Positions 12,938 to 18,530 of a stretch of 18,530 nucleotides of DNA are shown one piece after another (within the stretch, counting starts at the first letter, position 1; each line of letters begins with the position of its first letter). Source of the stretch: Thermoleophilaceae bacterium. GTDB lineage: Bacteria > Actinomycetota > Thermoleophilia > Solirubrobacterales > Thermoleophilaceae. Under the pieces are notes generated by a model, which had not been told where the DNA came from, did no database searches, and worked only from the letters and a program-made list of their open reading frames with translations. The stretch spans positions 1 to 18,530 of the forward strand of contig JACCUC010000147.1 of assembly GCA_013812065.1 (NCBI GenBank), read 5' to 3'. Both the position numbers and the translations under genes were made by a program.

Positions 12938-13690
12938 GTGATCCCGGAGCTCGACCTCGGGCCGATCGACATCCAGACCTTCGGGCTCATGCTCGCGCTG
13001 GCTCTGATCGCCGACGGGCTGATCGTCGCCAAGCGGTTGGGGGAGCTCGGAAAGCCCGTCGACTGGGCGTACGAGGCCGTGTTCGCGGCCGGGGTCGGCG
13101 GCGTCGTCGGCGCGAAGATCGACTGGATGCTGCAGAACCCCGAGCAGGCCTTCGACGGCAGCCTCGCCGACGCGATCCTCGGGCCGGGACTCGTGTTCTT
13201 CGGCGGCCTTTTGGGGGGTGCGATCGCGGTCTGCCTGTGGGCTTACCGCCGCGACTTCCTGGGCCTCCAGCTCCTCGACCTCGGAGCGCCCGCGGTAGCG
13301 CTCGGCTACGCGATCGGACGCATCGGCTGCCAGGTCGCGGGCGACGGCGACTACGGCGTTCCGAGCGACCTGCCGTGGGCGATGGCCTACCCGGACGGGA
13401 CGGTGCCGACGACGGTCGAGGTCCATCCCACGCCGATCTACGAGACGCTCGCCATGGGGGTGGCGACGATCGTGCTGTGGCGTCTGCGCGGGCGCCTCGT
13501 CCGCGGCGTGCTTTTCGGGCTCTATCTCGTGATCGCCGGCGTCGAGCGCTTCCTGATCGAGTTCATCCGGCGCAACGAGACGGTGGTGGCGGGATTGACG
13601 CTGGCACAGTTGATCAGCGTGGCGATGGTGGTGGCCGGGTCGGCGTTCGTCGCGTGGCGGATGCGGGCGGCGCGCGTGGCGACGGCCTGA
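12938..13690 (+). CDS. lgt: Prolipoprotein diacylglyceryl transferase, divergent Lgt
   Basis: This 250-residue polytopic membrane enzyme is expected to move diacylglycerol from phosphatidylglycerol to the lipobox cysteine of prolipoproteins. About seven hydrophobic helices are present. Family landmarks are GLMLALALIADGLIVAKR (16-33), GPGLVFFGGLLGG (82-94), GRIGCQVAGDGDYG (127-140), VHPTPIYE (162-169) and GVERFLIEFIRRN (201-213). Compared with E. coli Lgt, the signature GRxGNFxNGExxG has Cys for the key Asn146 and Asp for Glu151, and the His103 position appears to be Phe. The C-terminal Arg/Glu set is kept. As I recall, GRIGC...GD..YG variants are widespread in several phyla and may form a subfamily. 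The CWB2-like lipoprotein at 4610 would be one substrate. The start is GTG. Confidence 0.83.
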   Translation: MIPELDLGPIDIQTFGLMLALALIADGLIVAKRLGELGKPVDWAYEAVFAAGVGGVVGAKIDWMLQNPEQAFDGSLADAILGPGLVFFGGLLGGAIAVCLWAYRRDFLGLQLLDLGAPAVALGYAIGRIGCQVAGDGDYGVPSDLPWAMAYPDGTVPTTVEVHPTPIYETLAMGVATIVLWRLRGRLVRGVLFGLYLVIAGVERFLIEFIRRNETVVAGLTLAQLISVAMVVAGSAFVAWRMRAARVATA

Positions 13691-13703
13691 GCTCGGCAGC
13701 GAG

Positions 13704-14426
13704 CTACCGCCGGGCCCGCCGCTGCGCCGCCTGCTCCACGAATCGCAGCGACTCGGCCTGCAGCTCGCCGTTGTGCTGCAGCGACCGGTGGTGGCCGCCC
13801 GGCACGATCAGCAGGCGCTTGCGCTCGACCCGCGCGCGGGCATGGAGCTCCTCGGACACGGTCCAGGGCACCTGGTCGTCGCCCTGGGCGTGCAAGAGCA
13901 GGAGCGCCGTATCGGCGGCGAGACGCGTGACCGCCTCGTAGACGCTGATCGAGCGCAGCCATGACTCGAGCGCGGCGCGGTCGGCGCGGAACGCGAGCTC
14001 GTCCTCGGACCGCAGGCTCCGCAGCAGCAGGTCCTCGGGTGCCGGAGAGATCGCCACCACCGCAGCGACCGTGGGTTCGAGGGCGGCGACGTGGAGCGCG
14101 GTGGACCCGCCCATGGACGAGCCGCGCAGCGCGACCGCGGGAGCGTGCTCGCGCAGCAGGTCGAGCATCGAAAGCGCGTCGCCGAAGGCGGTCGGGCCGA
14201 GCTCTCCGCTCGAGCGGCCGTGGCCGCGGGCGTCGTAGGCGAGGGCGGCCAGCCCTTGAGCGCGGGCGTTGCGAGCGAAATCGAAGTGGCTCTCTTTCGC
14301 CGAGCCGGCGCCGTGGAGGATCAGTACACCGGCGGTCGCCGGCTCGGGCGGGAGGAAGAGGGCGTAGGCGAGCCCGTCGCGGGTGCCGAGCTCGGGCGGC
14401 TCGGGCGAATGGACCTTGACCTCCAT
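13704..14426 (-). CDS. Alpha/beta hydrolase, serine esterase/peptidase-like
   Basis: This 240-residue alpha/beta hydrolase fold protein has no signal peptide and is probably cytoplasmic. Seen in order are the oxyanion segment LILHGAGSAKESHFDFARN (HG at 38-39), LAYDARGHGRSSGELG, and the nucleophile elbow GSSMGGSTA with S104. The acid DDQVPW (D183 likely) and a C-terminal PGGHHRSL holding the catalytic His (H212/H213) complete the triad. It resembles the S9-like/dienelactone-hydrolase group (DLH-like), and the substrate cannot be told. I chose ATG 14426; the ATG at 14441 in frame would overlap the lysA start. It is divergent from lysA with only 13 bp between the start codons and ends 14 bp from the lgt stop. 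Confidence 0.82.
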   Translation of the reverse strand: MEVKVHSPEPPELGTRDGLAYALFLPPEPATAGVLILHGAGSAKESHFDFARNARAQGLAALAYDARGHGRSSGELGPTAFGDALSMLDLLREHAPAVALRGSSMGGSTALHVAALEPTVAAVVAISPAPEDLLLRSLRSEDELAFRADRAALESWLRSISVYEAVTRLAADTALLLLHAQGDDQVPWTVSEELHARARVERKRLLIVPGGHHRSLQHNGELQAESLRFVEQAAQRRARR

Positions 14427-14429
14427 AAT
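14424..14429 (+). promoter_or_regulatory. Possible -10 box for lysA operon
   Basis: CATAAT lies 10 bp before the lysA ATG at 14440 and overlaps the start codon of the divergent hydrolase gene. No Shine-Dalgarno sequence is seen before lysA. It is a weak candidate. Confidence 0.25.
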
Positions 14430-14439
14430 CCGGACGATC

Positions 14440-15759
14440 ATGGCACGCCCCCCGACCCCCGAGGCCGCCGCGCCCGCCGAGCCGACCGCGCACGCGGGCG
14501 ACGAGGCGGCCTCGACGCCGAGGCCGCCCGCGGCGCCACCCTCCCACGTCTATCCGATCGGCTCGCGCCTCAACGCGGCGGGTCGCCTCGAGGTCGGCGG
14601 CTGCGACGTCGTCGAGCTCGCGCGCGAGTTCGGAACGCCCGCCTACGTCTACGCCGAGGAGCACATCCGCGCCCGGGCTCGGGCCTACCGCGACGCCTTC
14701 GCCTTGCGCAGCGACCGGTTCGACGTGCTGTACGCCAGCAAGGCATTCCCGCACCCCGCCGCGAACCGCATCCTGAGCGCCGAGGGGCTCTCGTGCGACG
14801 TCGCCTCGGGCGGCGAGCTCTACATGGCCCTGCGCGGCGGCTTCGTCCCGGAGCGGATCTACCTGCACGGCAACAACAAGTCGGAGGCCGAGCTCGCCTA
14901 CGCGGCCGAGCAGGGAGTGGGCCACATCGTCGTCGACTCGTTCGACGAGCTCGAGCGGCTCGAGCGCATCGCGCCCGGCCAGGCGATCCTGCTGCGAGTG
15001 ACCCCGGGAATCGAGCCCGCGACGCACGCCTACATCTCGACCGGTCAGGAGGACTCGAAGTTCGGCTTCGGGCTCGACGAGCTGCCACGGGCGATCGAGC
15101 GCTGCGGGCGGATCGAGCTGCGCGGCCTGCACGCCCACATCGGGTCGCAGGTCTTCGACCTCGAGTCGTACGCGAAGCTCGCCGAGGTGCTGACCGCGAT
15201 GGGCGACTTCCCGCTGCTCAACCTCGGCGGCGGCCTGGCCATCGCCTACACCTCAGACCAACAACCACCCTCGGTCGACGACTACGTCGAGACCCTGCTC
15301 GCCGGCGCGCCCGACGGGGTGACCGTCCTGTGCGAGCCCGGTCGCTCGCTCGTGGGCAACGCAGGCGTGACGCTCTACACGGTCGGCACGGTCAAGGAGA
15401 TCCCCGGCGTCCGCACCTACGTCGCGGTGGACGGCGGCATGTCCGACAACCCGCGCCCGATGCTCTACGGCGCCCGCTACGAGGCGGAGGTCGCCGACCG
15501 ATTCGGGGGCGAGCGCCTGTGCACGGTGGCGGGCAAGCACTGCGAGTCGGGCGACATCCTCGTGAGCGACATCCTGCTCGACGACCCGCGTCCGGGCGAC
15601 GTCCTCGTCATGCCCGCGACGGGCGCCTACGGCCACGCCATGGCGAGCAACTACAACGCGCTCCCGCGCCCGCCGATCGTCTTCTGCCGCGACGGCGACG
15701 CGCGCCTCGTGACCCGCCGCGAGACCTACGAGGACCTCGCGCTCCGTGACCTCGTTTAG
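14440..15759 (+). CDS. lysA: Diaminopimelate decarboxylase
   Basis: This 439-residue PLP enzyme carries out the last step of lysine synthesis, meso-diaminopimelate to lysine and CO2. The first 35 residues are an Ala/Pro-rich tail not usual for the family. The core carries YASKAFPHP with the PLP lysine K101, HAHIGSQ (231-237), LNLGGG (260-265), CEPGRSLVGNAG (298-309), DGGMSDNPRP (331-340), the substrate/dimer motif CESGD (368-372) and AYGHAMASNYN (396-405). All expected catalytic residues are present. I chose ATG 14440; the frame opens upstream at 14383, inside the divergent hydrolase gene. The stop overlaps the hom start by 14 bp, so lysA-hom-thrC forms one operon. Confidence 0.93.
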   Translation: MARPPTPEAAAPAEPTAHAGDEAASTPRPPAAPPSHVYPIGSRLNAAGRLEVGGCDVVELAREFGTPAYVYAEEHIRARARAYRDAFALRSDRFDVLYASKAFPHPAANRILSAEGLSCDVASGGELYMALRGGFVPERIYLHGNNKSEAELAYAAEQGVGHIVVDSFDELERLERIAPGQAILLRVTPGIEPATHAYISTGQEDSKFGFGLDELPRAIERCGRIELRGLHAHIGSQVFDLESYAKLAEVLTAMGDFPLLNLGGGLAIAYTSDQQPPSVDDYVETLLAGAPDGVTVLCEPGRSLVGNAGVTLYTVGTVKEIPGVRTYVAVDGGMSDNPRPMLYGARYEAEVADRFGGERLCTVAGKHCESGDILVSDILLDDPRPGDVLVMPATGAYGHAMASNYNALPRPPIVFCRDGDARLVTRRETYEDLALRDLV

Positions 15760-16966
15760 GGTCGGACTGCTCGGCCACGGGACGGTCGGCGCGGCCTTCG
15801 CCGCGCTCCTGGCCGAGCGTGCCGAGGCGGTCGCCGCCGCCACAGGGCGCCGACCCGAGCTGAGCGGGATCCTGACCCGCTCGCAAGGCCACTTCGAGGA
15901 GATCCTCGAGCGCAGCGACGTCGTGGTCGAGCTGATCGGCGGCGTCGAGCCGGCGCGCGAGTACGCGCTGGCGGCGCTGCGGAGCGGTCGTCATGTGGTG
16001 AGCGCCAACAAGCAGCTTCTCTCCCAGCACGGGGAGGAGCTCTTCGACGCCGCCCGCGAGGCCGGCGTCGACCTGCGCTTCGAGGCGGCGGTGGGCGGTG
16101 TGGTCCCGGTGATCCGCGTCGTGCACGAGACGCTCGCCGCGGCCCACGTCGAACGCGTGCACGGGATCGTCAACGGGACGACGAACTTCATCCTCACCGA
16201 GATGACGCGCACCGGCGCTTCCTACCCCGACGCGCTCGCCGACGCCCAGCGGCTCGGGTACGCCGAGGCCGATCCGCGCGACGACGTCAACGGCCGCGAC
16301 GCCGCGGCCAAGATGGCGATCCTCGCCCGGCTCGCCTTCGGTGCCGCGGTGGCGCTGGACCAGGTCGCCTACGAGGGGATCGAGCACGTGACCGCCGATG
16401 ACATCGCCTACGCGCGCGAGCTCGGACTGTCGCTCAAGCTGGTCGGCACGGCGGAGCGGGTCGACGGTGGTCTGTCGGTGCGCGTGCATCCAGCCTTCCT
16501 CTACGCGGGGCATCCGCTCGCCTCGGTTGACGGGTCCTTCAACGCGGTGACCGTCGAGTCGCCGGCGATCACGGAGATCACCCTTTCGGGGCCGGGAGCC
16601 GGGGGCTCGCAGACCGCCTCGGCGGTGCTGGGCGACGTGGTGTCGGCCATGCTGCCGCCTGCGACCCCTCCCGCACGCGCCGCGCCGGTGACGATCGTCG
16701 GCGACGTCGAGTCGGCCTTCTATCTGCACCTCGAGGTCGCCGACCGCCCGGGCGTGCTGGCCCAGATCGCTGAGATCCTCGGGCTGCAGGGCGTCTCGGT
16801 CAAGTCGGTGGTCCAGCGGGGGCTCGGCTCCGACGCTCGCCTGACCATCGTCGTCCACTCCGTCCGCGAGTCGCGCTTCCTGGCCGCCGTCGCCCTGATC
16901 GGGCGGCTCGACTTCCTGCGTGTCCCCCCGCGCTGGATCCGGGTCATCGAGGAGGTGTTCGGGTGA
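15746..16966 (+). CDS. hom: Homoserine dehydrogenase with ACT domain
   Basis: This 406-residue enzyme reduces aspartate semialdehyde to homoserine with NAD(P)H. The Rossmann loop GLLGHGTVG is at 7-15, HVVSANKQLLS (K89) is the conserved lysine region, and GIVNGTTNFIL is at 140-150. The family signature GYAEADPRDDVNGRDAAAKM is at 171-190, with D185 and K189 as catalytic candidates. Residues about 325-406 form an ACT domain starting FYLHLEVADRPGVLAQIAEI, the site through which threonine usually exerts feedback inhibition. The GTG start lies 14 bp inside lysA and has no ribosome-binding site of its own, so translation is probably coupled. It is of normal length for the ACT-bearing form. Confidence 0.95.
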   Translation: MTSFRVGLLGHGTVGAAFAALLAERAEAVAAATGRRPELSGILTRSQGHFEEILERSDVVVELIGGVEPAREYALAALRSGRHVVSANKQLLSQHGEELFDAAREAGVDLRFEAAVGGVVPVIRVVHETLAAAHVERVHGIVNGTTNFILTEMTRTGASYPDALADAQRLGYAEADPRDDVNGRDAAAKMAILARLAFGAAVALDQVAYEGIEHVTADDIAYARELGLSLKLVGTAERVDGGLSVRVHPAFLYAGHPLASVDGSFNAVTVESPAITEITLSGPGAGGSQTASAVLGDVVSAMLPPATPPARAAPVTIVGDVESAFYLHLEVADRPGVLAQIAEILGLQGVSVKSVVQRGLGSDARLTIVVHSVRESRFLAAVALIGRLDFLRVPPRWIRVIEEVFG

Positions 16967-16985
16967 GGGGCGCAGAGGAGACGCC

Positions 16986-18005
16986 GTGAGCCTCTGGCGC
17001 TACCGCGACCGCCTGCCGGTCGAGCCGCTCGTGACCCTCGAGGAGGGTGACACGCCGCTCGTGCCTGCTCCCCGGCTCTCCGAGCGAACCGGCTGCGACG
17101 TGTGGCTCAAGCTCGAGGGCGCGAACCCGACGGGCTCCTTCAAGGACCGGGGCATGACGGTGGCAGTCTCCGCGGCGATCCGGGAGGGCGCCGAGGCGGT
17201 GATCTGCGCCTCGACCGGCAACACCGCCGCGAGCGCGGCCGCCTACGCCGCGCGTGCCGGGCTGCGTGGAGTGGTGATTGTGCCGGAGGGCAAGATCGCG
17301 ATCGGCAAGCTGGCCCAGGCCCTGATGCACGGCGCCCGCGTGATCGCCCTACGCGGCAACTTCGACGATGCGCTGCGGATCGTCCGCCAGCTCGCCCAAA
17401 AACACCCGATCGAGCTGGTCAACTCCGTCAACCCATACCGGATCGAGGGTCAGAAGACCGCCGCCTTCGAGGTCTGCGACGAGCTCGGCGGCGCACCCGA
17501 CGCGCTGGCGATTCCGGTCGGCAACGCCGGCAACATCACGTCGTGGCGGCGCGGGTTCGAGGAGTACGGCGAGTCGCCGGCCCTCTACGGCTTCCAGGCA
17601 GCGGGGGCGGCGCCGCTCGTGCTCGGCCATCCCGTCGAGAGCCCGGAGACCGTTGCCTCGGCGATCCGCATCGGCAACCCGGCACGCTGGGAGGAGGCGA
17701 TGGAGGCCGTCACCGCATCACGGGGCCGGATCGCCGCCGTGGGCGACGAGCAGATCCTCTCCGCCTACCATCTGCTTGCCTCCGGCGAGGGCGTCTTCTG
17801 CGAGCCTGCCTCGGCTGCCTCGGTGGCGGGCCTCTTGGCGCACGGCCTCCCGGCCGTCGAGGGCGATCCTGAGCCGGAGAGTGTCGTCTGCGTGTTGACC
17901 GGCCACGGGCTCAAGGATCCCGATACCGCGCTCGGCAAGGCCCCCGCCGTGATCGGTTGCGATCCCGACCTCGCGGCGGTCGAGCGGATCGCCTTCGCCG
18001 ACTGA
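16986..18005 (+). CDS. thrC: Threonine synthase
   Basis: This 339-residue fold-type II PLP enzyme turns O-phosphohomoserine into threonine. It is of the short class, with no long N-terminal extension. The motif NPTGSFKDRGM carries the PLP lysine K53, ASTGNTAASAAAYAARAG is at 75-92, and the phosphate-binding loop GNAGN is at 179-183. CEPASAASVAGLLAHG lies near the end, then VLTGHGLKD. I chose GTG 16986 because GAGGAG lies 5 bp upstream. The frame extends into hom, but that part does not fit the family. It starts 19 bp after the hom stop. A thrB (homoserine kinase) gene would be expected next, but the window goes to comF instead. Confidence 0.94.
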   Translation: MSLWRYRDRLPVEPLVTLEEGDTPLVPAPRLSERTGCDVWLKLEGANPTGSFKDRGMTVAVSAAIREGAEAVICASTGNTAASAAAYAARAGLRGVVIVPEGKIAIGKLAQALMHGARVIALRGNFDDALRIVRQLAQKHPIELVNSVNPYRIEGQKTAAFEVCDELGGAPDALAIPVGNAGNITSWRRGFEEYGESPALYGFQAAGAAPLVLGHPVESPETVASAIRIGNPARWEEAMEAVTASRGRIAAVGDEQILSAYHLLASGEGVFCEPASAASVAGLLAHGLPAVEGDPEPESVVCVLTGHGLKDPDTALGKAPAVIGCDPDLAAVERIAFAD

Positions 18006-18055
18006 AAACTGATGGTCTCGCGCGCGGATCGGCACACGGCGTCTCCCATCCGTGA

Positions 18056-18530
18056 GTGGTCTTCGGTCACGCTCAGCCGATCCGGCCTGACATCACCCGA
18101 GATCCGCTCGGCGCTCGGCTGCTCGGGTTGGTCGCCCCGCCGCTCTGCCTCTGCTGCCGGGCGGTGCTCGCGCGGCGGGCTGATGGCCCCGCAACCTGCG
18201 CTTGCTGCGCGTGTGAGATCGAGGCGGCTCCGTCGACCCTCCTCCGCGCGGATGCCATCGACGGTGGCTTCGCGGCGCTGCCGTACTCGGGAGCTGGGCG
18301 CCGACTCGTTGCCTCCCTGAAGTTCGCCCGTCTGCTGGTCGCGGCGGAGCTGGGCGCCGCCCTGATCGCAGCTCGCGCTCCCGTTGATCTGTTGGCGGGA
18401 ACCATCGTGCCGGGCCCGGCCGCGCCGTGGCGCCGAGCCCGCCGCGGGTTCGATCCGGCCGAGGAGATCGCGACCGCACTGGCCGGGGCCACCGGGCTGG
18501 CGCTGGCGGCCCCGTTGAGCCGTCGCGACC
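18056..18530 (+). CDS. comF: ComF-family phosphoribosyltransferase, 3' partial
   Basis: This frame runs off the window end and gives 158 residues. It starts at GTG 18056 after an in-frame stop at 18053. No ribosome-binding site is seen, so a later start is possible. The N-terminus has a cysteine cluster, PLCLCCRAV then ATCACCACE, matching the zinc-binding part of ComF proteins. ALPYSGAGRRLVASLKFAR, the usual ComF strand-helix, follows, then IVPGPAAPWRRARRGFDPAEEIATALA, which corresponds to the VPVP...RGFNQ segment, and finally APLSRRD. The PRPP-binding loop lies beyond the end. ComF proteins are linked to DNA uptake and to salvage-like phosphoribosyl chemistry, and the role here is unproven. 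It follows thrC by 50 bp. Confidence 0.82.
   Translation, partial: MVFGHAQPIRPDITRDPLGARLLGLVAPPLCLCCRAVLARRADGPATCACCACEIEAAPSTLLRADAIDGGFAALPYSGAGRRLVASLKFARLLVAAELGAALIAARAPVDLLAGTIVPGPAAPWRRARRGFDPAEEIATALAGATGLALAAPLSRRD

Noticed and set aside
13522..15138. Long minus-strand frame (about 538 residues) antisense to lgt, lysA and overlapping the hydrolase gene
   Set aside because: Arg/Ala/Gly-rich translation with no family motif, lying across three well-supported genes. Typical shadow frame of GC-rich coding DNA.
14091..15749. Plus-strand frame of about 552 residues over lysA
   Set aside because: Shadow of lysA, highly Arg-rich, no recognisable domain.
15608..16858. Minus-strand frame of about 416 residues opposite hom
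   Set aside because: Antisense shadow with low-complexity charged sequence. hom carries the full catalytic signature.
18006..18055. Gap between thrC and comF checked for a promoter or terminator
   Set aside because: No clear -10/-35 pair, hairpin or ribosome-binding site found.
1..18530. CRISPR arrays, tRNA genes, insertion sequences and attachment sites
   Set aside because: No spaced direct repeats, tRNA-like cloverleaf, transposase gene or terminal inverted repeats were noticed. The only tandem repeat is inside the lipoprotein gene.

Overview
This is an 18.5 kb stretch of very GC-rich, densely packed bacterial chromosome. I count 20 protein-coding genes, with no tRNA, rRNA, CRISPR array or insertion sequence, and no gene-free gap above about 175 bp. 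The frequent GTG starts, ATGA/GTGA overlaps, the actinobacterial PspA-PspAA-PspAB-HtpX gene set and the high GC point to a high-GC actinobacterium. The overall flavour resembles Thermoleophilia (Solirubrobacterales/Gaiellales), but that placement is inference and was not tested by any search.

Layout. (1) 1-728: the 3' part of a membrane-anchored protein whose start lies outside the window. (2) 779-2931: two translationally coupled acyl-CoA dehydrogenase subunits of the kind that form heteromers. (3) 2954-4610, minus strand: a three-repeat CWB2-like cell-surface lipoprotein with an Arg/Pro octapeptide tail, followed by a small unknown protein. (4) 4706-6079: a perfect inverted repeat that looks like a TetR-type operator, then a stand-alone acyl-CoA dehydrogenase. 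(5) 6129-7973: a divergent pair, an EamA-type transporter and CtaG. (6) 7985-9188, minus strand: a Phd/PIN toxin-antitoxin pair and a hotdog acyl-CoA thioesterase. (7) 9249-12883: an envelope-stress block. PspA-PspAA is on the plus strand and HtpX-PspAB plus a small two-helix membrane protein is on the minus strand, with a VapBC toxin-antitoxin pair between the two arms. (8) 12938-14426: an Lgt-like lipoprotein transferase with divergent signature residues, and an alpha/beta hydrolase. (9) 14440-18005: lysA-hom-thrC, an operon for lysine and threonine synthesis. (10) 18056-18530: the 5' part of a ComF-type phosphoribosyltransferase that runs off the end.

How the parts relate. Three themes recur: fatty acyl-CoA turnover (three dehydrogenases and a thioesterase), envelope maintenance (Psp proteins, HtpX, Lgt, the CWB2-like lipoprotein, CtaG) and aspartate-family amino acids. 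The strongest candidate for something under-described is the split Psp/HtpX locus. It holds a small two-helix membrane protein with its own convincing promoter and is bracketed by two PIN-toxin modules. Several genes have a TANNNT box 6-9 bp before the start codon and no Shine-Dalgarno sequence, which suggests leaderless mRNAs.
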